NCBI GenBank assembly: GCA_017557265.1
Contig: JAFZAM010000007.1
Span: 1 to 11,377 of the forward strand
Direction: 5' to 3'
Origin: Oscillospiraceae bacterium
Lineage (GTDB): Bacteria > Bacillota > Clostridia > Oscillospirales > Oscillospiraceae
Length of the DNA: 11,377 nt
Shown here piece by piece: positions 6,060-11,377 of this stretch. The notes below the pieces were generated by a model. It worked only from the letters and a program-made list of their open reading frames with translations, did not search any database and had not been told where the DNA came from. The position numbers were made by a program, and so were the translations under genes. Each line of letters opens with the position of its first letter. Position 1 is the stretch's first letter.

Positions 6060-8998
6060 CAGCCCCGCCTCCCTTCGCGCGACTCGCACGCGGCGAGCAT
6101 GCTGCGCAGTCTTATCCTGACCGCGCCGAGATTGGAGATGTCGTCTATCTTGATCGGCGTATAGAGCCTGCCCGCGCTCTCCATGATGTCGCGCACCTCG
6201 TCGGACGTGATCGCGTCCGTCCCGCAGCCGAAGGAGATGAGCTGTATGAGCTCCGCGTCGCTCTGCTGCGCCGTCCAGCGCGCGGCGTCGTACATGCGCG
6301 CCTGATACGTCCACTGGTTGAGGATATGGCGCGGCGCCTTCGAAACGAGGCCGTTTACGCCGTCCTCGCTGACGACGACCATGTCGAGCGAGCTGATGAG
6401 CTCGTCTATGCCGTGGTTTATCTCGGGGTCGGCGTGGTACGGGCGCCCGGCGACGACGGCGATGCGCTTGCCGTTTGCGCGGGCGTAGTCTATATACTCC
6501 GCGGCGAGCGCGCGGACCCTGTCCTTGTACGCGCCGTAGGCGGCGTAGGCGCGGCGCACTGCGGCCTTCGTCTCGGACGCGGGCACGCCCATCGTCTCCG
6601 CCATGTACGCGGAGAAGCGCTTTTCAAAGTCCTTCGGTCTGTGCAGGCCGACGTAGATATCTATATAGCGGACCTTCTTGAGCTCGGTCACGTTCGCGCC
6701 GAGCAGCTCGGGATAGTACGCCACGACCGGGCAGTTATAGTTGTTGTCGCCCTTGCCCTCGTCGAAGTTATAGGACATGCATGGGTAGAATATCGTCTCC
6801 ACGCCCGCGTTTATGAGCGAGAGGACGTGCCCGTGCATGAGCTTGGCGGGATAGCAGACCGTGTCGGACGGGATGGTGCTCTGCCCGAGCTTGAAGAGCT
6901 CGCGCGAGGATACCGGGGACAGCGCGACCTCGAAGTTGAGCGCCGTGAACAGTTCGAACCAGAACGGCAGGTTCTCGAACATGTTCAGGCCCATCGGGAT
7001 TCCGATAACGCCCCTCTCGCCCGTCCCGGCGCCCTTGCCGCAGAGCTTGGCGAGCATCTCGCGCTTGGCTCTGAAGAGGTTCGGGAGCTCGGACTTTTCG
7101 CCGCCGAGCGGCTTGGAGCAGCGGTTGCCGGAGATGAAGCGGCGGCCGCCGTCGAAGGTGTTGACGGTCAGGCTGCATCTGTTCGTGCAGCCGTGGCAGG
7201 TCGTCGGCTTGGCGGTATGCGTGAAAGTTTTGAGCTCGCCCGCTGTCAGGATAGTGCTCTCGCGCATGCCGGAATCGGCGGCGTAGAGCGCGGCGCCGTA
7301 AGCGCCCATAAGGCCGGCTATGACGGGGCGCGTGACGTTTCGCCCGAGCTCCTTTTCAAAGCCGCGGAGCACCGCGTCGTTGAGGAACGTCCCGCCCTGG
7401 ACGACGATGTTCTTCCCGAGGTCGTCGGCCGAGGCGGCGCGGATGACCTTGTATATGGCGTTTTTGACGACGGAGACGGAGAGGCCGGCGGAGATGTCCG
7501 CGACGCTCTTGCCCTCTTTCTGCGCCTGCTTGACGGAGGAGTTCATGAAGACCGTGCAGCGCGAGCCGAGGTCGGCCGGGCTCTTATCCATTATGCCCAG
7601 CTCGGCAAATTCCTTTATGTCGTAGCCGAGAGCGCGCGCGAAGGACTCGACGAAGCTCCCGCAGCCGGACGAGCAGGCCTCGTTGAGCATGATGCTGTCT
7701 ACGGCGCCGTTTCTTATCTTGAAGCACTTCATGTCCTGCCCGCCGATGTCGATGATGAAGTCGACGTCGGGGTCGAAATGGCGCGCGGCGCGGTAGTGCG
7801 CGACGGTCTCGACGAGGGACTTGTCAAGTCTGAAAGCGTTTTTGATGAGCTCCTCGCCGTAGCCCGTGACGGCGGCGCCCCATACGGCGATGCGGTCGCC
7901 GCAGGCGGCGTAGAGCTTCTCGAGCTCGCCCTTGACGAGCGCGACGGGCGCGCCGAGGTTCGAGCCGTAGTAGGACCAGAGTATCTCGCCCTCCGGCGTT
8001 ATGAGGACGAGCTTCGTCGTCGTGCTGCCGGCGTCTATGCCGAGGTACGCGCCGCCCTCGTAGGAGGCCATGTCGCGCATGACGGGGGTCGCGCTGGCGT
8101 GGCGCGCCCTGAACTCGGCATACTCCTCCTCGCTCTCGAAGAGCGGCGGCAGGCTCGCCGTAGTCGTCACGACGTTGACGCTCTCGCGCAGCTTCGTTAT
8201 TAGGCTCTCGCAATCGGTCTTTTCATAGCCGTCGGAGCAGAGCGCCGCGCCTATGGCGGCGTAGTTCTCCGCGTTTTCGGGGAATACCGCGTGCTCCGCG
8301 TCGAGGCCGAGCGTCTCCGTAAAGCGCAGGCGCAGGCCCTTCTGGAAGGTCAGCGGACCGCCGAGGAAGACTATCTTTCCCTTCAGCTCTCGCCCCTGCG
8401 TAAGACCGGAGACCGTCTGGTCGACGACAGCCTGATATATCGAGGCGGCGAGGTCCTCCTTGCGGCCACCCTGATTGAGTATCGGCTGGATGTCGGATTT
8501 GGCGAACACGCCGCAGCGCGAGGCGATCGGGTATATCTTCTCGCAGCCCGCCGAAAGGCGGTCGAGCTCCTCGACGGTGACGTTCAGCAGCGTCGCCATC
8601 TGGTCTATGACCGCGCCGGTGCCGCCCGCGCAGGAGCCGTTCATGCGCTCCTCGAGGCTGTTGCCGAAGAAAATTATCTTCGCGTCCTCGCCGCCGAGCT
8701 CGATGACGGCGTCCGCGTCCGGTACGTTCGCGTCCACGGCGGCGGCCGTCGCGAAAACCTCCTGCACGAACGGTATGCCCGTCGCCTTGGAGACGCCGAG
8801 GCCCGCCGAGCCGGTTATGGCGGCGTATATCTCGGCCCCGCCGACGACGGCGCGAGCCTCGTCGAGCTGCTCCGCGGCCTTCTCGCGGACGCGCGAGAAG
8901 TGGCGCTCGTATTTTTTGAACACGAGCTCCCCGCTCTCGCTCAGTATGGCGGTCTTGACCGTGGTCGAACCGATGTCTATCCCTATCCTGTATGCCAT
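6059..8998 (-). CDS. Tandem acyl-CoA dehydratase activase (BadF/BadG/HgdC ATPase x2) with DUF2229-type C-terminal region
   Basis: This 979-residue protein has two copies of the HgdC/BadF-type ATPase. Copy 1: phosphate loop GIDIGSTTVK (6-15), ELGGEDAK (100-107), cluster cysteines C123 (GSCAGGTG) and C162 (SRCGVFAKSD). Copy 2: GIDAGSTTTK (320-329), DIGGQDMK (417-424), cluster cysteines C442 (NEACSSGCG) and C481 (SRCTVFMNSS). The C-terminal third starts with a cysteine group C601, C604, C608, C627 and continues as a DUF2229/COG3580-like dehydratase-related region (about 664-960; C715, C740, C756, C925). In HgdC a homodimer holds one [4Fe-4S] cluster and uses ATP hydrolysis to push electrons to low potential; here the two copies may act as a built-in dimer. 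The partner gene follows with a TGATG overlap. The ATG start has AGAGG six bases upstream; the preceding CHAP gene ends 31 nt away. The substrate is unknown, and oxygen sensitivity is expected from the family. Confidence 0.92.
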   Translation of the reverse strand: MAYRIGIDIGSTTVKTAILSESGELVFKKYERHFSRVREKAAEQLDEARAVVGGAEIYAAITGSAGLGVSKATGIPFVQEVFATAAAVDANVPDADAVIELGGEDAKIIFFGNSLEERMNGSCAGGTGAVIDQMATLLNVTVEELDRLSAGCEKIYPIASRCGVFAKSDIQPILNQGGRKEDLAASIYQAVVDQTVSGLTQGRELKGKIVFLGGPLTFQKGLRLRFTETLGLDAEHAVFPENAENYAAIGAALCSDGYEKTDCESLITKLRESVNVVTTTASLPPLFESEEEYAEFRARHASATPVMRDMASYEGGAYLGIDAGSTTTKLVLITPEGEILWSYYGSNLGAPVALVKGELEKLYAACGDRIAVWGAAVTGYGEELIKNAFRLDKSLVETVAHYRAARHFDPDVDFIIDIGGQDMKCFKIRNGAVDSIMLNEACSSGCGSFVESFARALGYDIKEFAELGIMDKSPADLGSRCTVFMNSSVKQAQKEGKSVADISAGLSVSVVKNAIYKVIRAASADDLGKNIVVQGGTFLNDAVLRGFEKELGRNVTRPVIAGLMGAYGAALYAADSGMRESTILTAGELKTFTHTAKPTTCHGCTNRCSLTVNTFDGGRRFISGNRCSKPLGGEKSELPNLFRAKREMLAKLCGKGAGTGERGVIGIPMGLNMFENLPFWFELFTALNFEVALSPVSSRELFKLGQSTIPSDTVCYPAKLMHGHVLSLINAGVETIFYPCMSYNFDEGKGDNNYNCPVVAYYPELLGANVTELKKVRYIDIYVGLHRPKDFEKRFSAYMAETMGVPASETKAAVRRAYAAYGAYKDRVRALAAEYIDYARANGKRIAVVAGRPYHADPEINHGIDELISSLDMVVVSEDGVNGLVSKAPRHILNQWTYQARMYDAARWTAQQSDAELIQLISFGCGTDAITSDEVRDIMESAGRLYTPIKIDDISNLGAVRIRLRSMLAACESREGRRG
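6060..6073 (-). promoter_or_regulatory. Strong ribosome binding site before the 430-residue dehydratase-like gene
   Basis: GGGAGG (6068-6073, read on the minus strand) lies inside the last codons of the activase gene, 8 nt before the ATG at 6057-6059. It supports a separate translated gene rather than a broken fusion, and it fixes the start at 6059. The TGATG stop-start overlap lets a terminating ribosome reinitiate, which would keep the two proteins near equal amounts. Confidence 0.7.
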
Positions 8999-9018
8999 TT
9001 GACACCTCTGTGCGTATT

Positions 9019-9053
9019 CGTCCGGCGCGTCAGGCGGCGCGGAGCTCCGGACG
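9019..9053 (-). other. Inverted repeat spanning the stop codon of the CHAP-SLH gene
   Basis: CGTCCGG (9019-9025) and CCGGACG (9047-9053) form a 7-bp stem, with a possible inner CGCG/CGCG pairing (9026-9029 with 9038-9041). It covers the stop codon of the surface hydrolase and the start of the 31-nt gap to the activase. No T-run follows, so it is not a standard terminator; it might mark an RNA processing or stability element. Such stems also arise by chance in GC-rich DNA. Confidence 0.3.
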
Positions 9054-10871
9054 GACGAAGCGCGTTATTATCGCGGCTGCCTCGACGCGGGAGACGGAAG
9101 CGTCGCCGTTAAAGCGCAGCTGACCCGTTCCGCGAAGTATGCCCGCGCGGTAAAGTGCGTAAATGTAGTTTACATAATCTTGTTCGCCGTACACGTCCGG
9201 GATGCTCCCGTCCGCCACCTCGACGACGGCCTCGAGCTCCTCCGGCGGGAAAACTTCCGCGAGGGCCGTGACGAAGCCCCTGCGGTCGAGCGCGGCGGCC
9301 GGATCGGCCGGGACCTCGGAAATAAGACCGTTATCGAGCGCGTAAGCCAGATACGGCGCGAACCAGTCCTCCGGGCACGGCTCGAAATCGAGGCTCCCCG
9401 TCGTATAGACGCTGTGCAGCCTCGCGGCTATGGCTATCGCCTGCGCGGCGGTCACGGGGCCGTCCGTGCCGAACTCGGCCTCGCCGTATCCGTTCAAAAG
9501 CCCCAATTCAAACGTTTTTATGACGTTTTCGTAGTACCAGTCGGACTCGTCCACGTCCTCGAAAAAGCCTATGTAGCGCCGTTTTTCGACGAACGCGGCC
9601 ATTCCTGCAACCGGCTCCTCCGGCTCGGCGTCCGCTTCTTCCGCGGGCTCGTCCGCTCCCTCGAACGCGAAGTATACCGGCTCGCTCTCCACGCCCTTGT
9701 GGAAAGCTTTGACCGTGAAGGAGAAGGGCTCGTCCGAATAGAGCTCCTTGCCGCTCTTGAAGGCGGGGCGCGCGTCTTCGAGCGCGTTCGAGCCCTCGGC
9801 AACGGCGAGCCTGACGTTTTCGTCCGCGGAATCTATCCTCACGCGGTAGCCTCCCTCGCCCTCCGCAAGTGCGGTCACGACGGGCGTCAGCTCCTCAGGT
9901 CGGTAGACATAATATGTCTCGTCCGCTCTCACGAACGCGCCGTCCTCAAGCCGGTACCAGAGCTCGCCTATCGAGTTTTCGACCGAGGCGGCAACTTGCA
10001 GATGCTCCGTCTCGCCGTAAGTCGCGGCGGCGTACTTCGGCTTGGCGTACGGCTTCGAGTATGCGGTGATCGCAGAGCCCGCGGCTGCGACGACGCGGTC
10101 GTCGGGCGCGTATTCGGGCGCGTACCTCGCGCCGCAGACCGCGCACTTATCCTCGCAGCCGAGCGTATATATGTGCCGCGCGCATATCGCGGCGCCCTCA
10201 GCGCCGGTCGTGTACCACGCGACGCCGTAATATAAAATGTGTATGTCGGGGTGGACTGAGTCGTCCTCGTCGACGTTATAGCCCGTCGCGCGCTCGTAGC
10301 GGCGCAGACGGACGGCGTTTTCCGTGTTGCCCTCGACAGTGTAGATGTAATCGTCGTCGGCGCGGTAGACTATGGCGACGTGGTCGGCGTCCTTCCACTC
10401 GTTGTTGTCGACGAAGGCTATATCGCCGGGAAGCGGCTCGCGGAAGGCGAACTGAACGTAAATCAGGCCGAACGGAGAGGCGCTGGCCCTGTTATAGGTA
10501 TGTATGATGTCGCGCGAGATGCGCGCGTTGCGGGCGCACCACGTGAAGAAGACGGCGCACCAGGCGTAATTGTCGCCGGCGGCCTCCCAGCCGTAGTAAT
10601 TAAGGTTGTACTCGGTGCAGTTGCCCTCGGAATCCGGGTCGGAGCCGGTGTAGTCGCCGAGCTCGCCCTCGTGGTAGCCTACCTGCGAGAGCGCGACGTT
10701 GACGAGGTCCGTCCGCTGCACGCCCGTCAGCTGCACGTCGATAAGCCGCTCGTAATAGGGCGACGACATATAGCCCTCCGAGAACGAATAGGCCGGCTCG
10801 AGCGCCACGGCCAGCGTCGCGGGAAGGAGCAGTATTAAAATGAGGGCGATCGCGGCCGTTCTTCTGAGCAT
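9030..10871 (-). CDS. Secreted CHAP-domain peptidoglycan hydrolase with SH3-like region and three SLH repeats
   Basis: This 613-residue exported protein starts with a signal peptide (R3, R4, hydrophobic 6-20, likely signal peptidase site AVA at 21-23). The CHAP domain (about 53-190) has C105 in NYAWCAVFF, H164 in DADHVAIVY and E180/N182 in VEGN, which match the Cys-His-polar triad of NlpC/P60-like amidases and endopeptidases. A small Cys/His knuckle follows (H233, C239, C243, C246), then an SH3-like stretch (about 262-325), a less clear beta-rich region (330-403), an acidic Glu/Ala/Pro linker (about 404-421), and three SLH units (about 433-489, 493-541, 556-606) that should bind secondary cell-wall polymer. 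The expected role is cell-wall turnover or daughter-cell separation at the surface. GGAG lies seven bases before the ATG and a good promoter stands just upstream, so this is probably the first gene of the transcript. A phage lysin is less likely given the signal peptide and SLH anchors. Confidence 0.92.
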   Translation of the reverse strand: MLRRTAAIALILILLLPATLAVALEPAYSFSEGYMSSPYYERLIDVQLTGVQRTDLVNVALSQVGYHEGELGDYTGSDPDSEGNCTEYNLNYYGWEAAGDNYAWCAVFFTWCARNARISRDIIHTYNRASASPFGLIYVQFAFREPLPGDIAFVDNNEWKDADHVAIVYRADDDYIYTVEGNTENAVRLRRYERATGYNVDEDDSVHPDIHILYYGVAWYTTGAEGAAICARHIYTLGCEDKCAVCGARYAPEYAPDDRVVAAAGSAITAYSKPYAKPKYAAATYGETEHLQVAASVENSIGELWYRLEDGAFVRADETYYVYRPEELTPVVTALAEGEGGYRVRIDSADENVRLAVAEGSNALEDARPAFKSGKELYSDEPFSFTVKAFHKGVESEPVYFAFEGADEPAEEADAEPEEPVAGMAAFVEKRRYIGFFEDVDESDWYYENVIKTFELGLLNGYGEAEFGTDGPVTAAQAIAIAARLHSVYTTGSLDFEPCPEDWFAPYLAYALDNGLISEVPADPAAALDRRGFVTALAEVFPPEELEAVVEVADGSIPDVYGEQDYVNYIYALYRAGILRGTGQLRFNGDASVSRVEAAAIITRFVRPELRAA

Positions 10872-10899
10872 TTTTCTTCTCCACAGAGTATTTCAAGAT

Positions 10900-10928
10900 A
10901 TTGTATCAAATTCTGCGGTGCAAAACAA
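10900..10928 (-). promoter_or_regulatory. Sigma-A-type promoter with extended -10 for the CHAP-SLH gene and probably the operon
   Basis: On the minus strand TTGTTT (10923-10928) and TACAAT (10900-10905) are separated by exactly 17 nt, and TGA precedes the -10 box (extended -10). The predicted start of transcription is near 10,893, giving a leader of about 22 nt that contains the ribosome site. The stretch is visibly AT-rich against GC-rich surroundings and lies directly behind the 5S terminator, where a new promoter is needed. No other clear promoter was seen in the short gaps of the gene row to the left. Confidence 0.7.
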
Positions 10929-10951
10929 CATTTTAAGCAAGAAAACAGAAC

Positions 10952-10989
10952 AAAAAAAGCAGGAAAGAGCATTTACTCTTTCCTGCTTT
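10952..10989 (-). terminator. Rho-independent terminator after 5S rRNA
   Basis: Arms 10976-10989 and 10956-10969 pair perfectly over 14 bp around a 6-nt loop (core stem AGCAGGAAAGAG/CTCTTTCCTGCT). In the minus-strand transcript the stem is followed by an unbroken run of seven T, starting within the outer A-T pairs of the stem. It begins 2 nt after the 5S rRNA and insulates the RNA genes from the CHAP-SLH gene. The plus strand has only a short T-run, so it works in one direction. Confidence 0.93.
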
Positions 10990-10991
10990 GT

Positions 10992-11107
<116 letters not shown>

Positions 11108-11143
11108 TATGATCACGGCCATAGACCGTAATACTTTTTGTTT

Positions 11144-11169
11144 CCCTGCGGGGCGTACACCCCGCAGGG
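11144..11169 (-). other. Perfect hairpin between tRNA-Lys and 5S rRNA, probable processing element
   Basis: CCCTGCGGGG (11144-11153) and CCCCGCAGGG (11160-11169) pair perfectly over 10 bp with a 6-nt loop. In the transcript the stem begins at the base directly after the CCA of tRNA-Lys. The following bases are A-rich (AAACAAAAAG), not a T-run, so termination is unlikely; an RNase III or tRNA 3'-end processing signal in a precursor of tRNAs and 5S is more plausible (inference). Confidence 0.6.
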
Positions 11170-11245
11170 TGGTACACCATCAGGGACTCGAACCCTGGAC
11201 ACCCTGATTAAGAGTCAGGTGCTCTACCAACTGAGCTAATGGTGC
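11170..11245 (-). tRNA. tRNA-Lys (anticodon CTT)
   Basis: The 76-nt minus-strand sequence folds as a cloverleaf. The acceptor stem GCACCAT pairs with ATGGTGT (one G-U), the anticodon arm CCTGA/TCAGG holds the loop CTCTTAA with anticodon CTT, and the T-arm contains GGTTCGAGTCC. The discriminator is A and the CCA end is encoded. It reads AAG codons, which suit a GC-rich genome. The 5' end is partly duplicated just upstream. Confidence 0.96.
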
Positions 11246-11275
11246 TCATCTTGAGTCTGAGCTAATGGTGCTCAT
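11231..11275 (-). repeat. Direct repeat: partial duplication of the 5' end of tRNA-Lys
   Basis: The 19-nt plus-strand string ctgagctaatggtgctcat occurs at 11231-11249 and again at 11257-11275, 26 nt apart and identical. In transcript order the extra copy comes first: four leader bases (ATGA), then the first 15 bases of tRNA-Lys (acceptor strand and start of the D-arm), then 7 bases, then the full gene. The copy lacks the rest of a tRNA, so it is a fragment and not a second gene. Confidence 0.92.
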
Positions 11276-11291
11276 GGGCTTTTCGGGAATG

Positions 11292-11366
11292 TGGTGACCC
11301 GTGGGAGAGTCGAACTCCCGATTCAGGCGTGAGAGGCCTGCGTCTTGACCACTTGACCAACGGGCC
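11292..11366 (-). tRNA. tRNA-Glu (anticodon CTC)
   Basis: The 75-nt minus-strand sequence folds as a cloverleaf: acceptor GGCCCGT pairs with ACGGGTC (one G-U), the anticodon arm CAGGC/GCCTG holds the loop CTCTCAC with anticodon CTC, and the T-arm has GGGAGTTCGACTCTCCC. The discriminator is A and CCA is encoded. It reads GAG. It is the first visible gene of the tRNA-5S group; its promoter or any upstream rRNA lies beyond the right edge. Confidence 0.96.
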
Positions 11367-11377
11367 GCGCCTTCCAC

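Noticed and set aside
6055..6080. Sequencing frameshift or programmed -1 frameshift joining the activase and its partner
   Set aside because: No classical slippery heptamer was seen, and a strong ribosome site plus the TGATG overlap explain two genes. Read data could still change this.
6060..6314. Longer start for the dehydratase-like gene (85 extra residues)
   Set aside because: The added residues are Arg/His-rich, lie inside the activase coding region and lack a ribosome site; the ATG at 6059 has GGGAGG at good distance.
6326..8203. Plus-strand open frame of about 625 codons opposite the activase gene
   Set aside because: Same reason: an antisense shadow of a gene with conserved motifs on the minus strand. 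The plus-strand frames at 4178-4918, 8291-9112 and 9180-10235 were dropped likewise.
9030..10871. Phage endolysin or prophage remnant
   Set aside because: The protein has a signal peptide and three SLH anchors, and no phage genes are near.
11144..11169. Intrinsic terminator after tRNA-Lys
   Set aside because: The stem is strong but is followed by A-rich sequence rather than a T-run in the transcribed direction.

Overview
The window reads as a chromosomal segment of a GC-rich anaerobic member of the Bacillota, most likely class Clostridia. Three things suggest this: a secreted hydrolase with S-layer-homology (SLH) anchors, a RecD2-type helicase, and an oxygen-sensitive 2-hydroxyacyl-CoA dehydratase/activase-type iron-sulfur system. 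The placement is inferred from family knowledge, not from a search. Every gene I can support lies on the minus strand, so the window is best read from its right end to its left.

Right end (about 10,952-11,377), stable RNAs. In transcription order there is tRNA-Glu(CTC), a partial duplicate of the 5' end of tRNA-Lys, tRNA-Lys(CTT), a perfect 10-bp hairpin directly behind the tRNA, 5S rRNA, and a strong intrinsic terminator with a 14-bp stem and a T-run. No 16S or 23S rRNA is present; they could lie beyond the right edge.

Centre and left (1-10,928), protein genes. A good extended -10 promoter sits between the 5S terminator and the first gene. Seven tightly packed genes follow: a secreted CHAP-domain peptidoglycan hydrolase with three SLH repeats; a 979-residue protein with two activase (ATPase) modules and a dehydratase-like C-terminus; a 430-residue dehydratase-like partner whose start overlaps the previous stop (TGATG); uvrA; a small multi-pass membrane protein of the 'small multidrug export' family (COG2426); a 108-residue membrane-anchored protein that resembles the first half of a GT-A glycosyltransferase; and the first half of recD2, cut by the left edge. 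Gaps are 31 nt, overlap 1, overlap 8, 4, 44 and overlap 17 nt, so one or a few polycistronic transcripts are likely.

Functionally the set is mixed: cell-wall remodelling at the surface, an ATP-driven low-potential electron-transfer machine of unknown substrate, and DNA repair (UvrA for nucleotide excision, RecD2 for recombination and fork repair). The most interesting points are the tandem activase, whose two halves carry the two cluster cysteines at identical 39-residue spacing and so may bind a [4Fe-4S] cluster within one chain; the mini GT-A-like protein with a hairpin over its ribosome binding site; and the tRNA-Lys 5'-end duplication.
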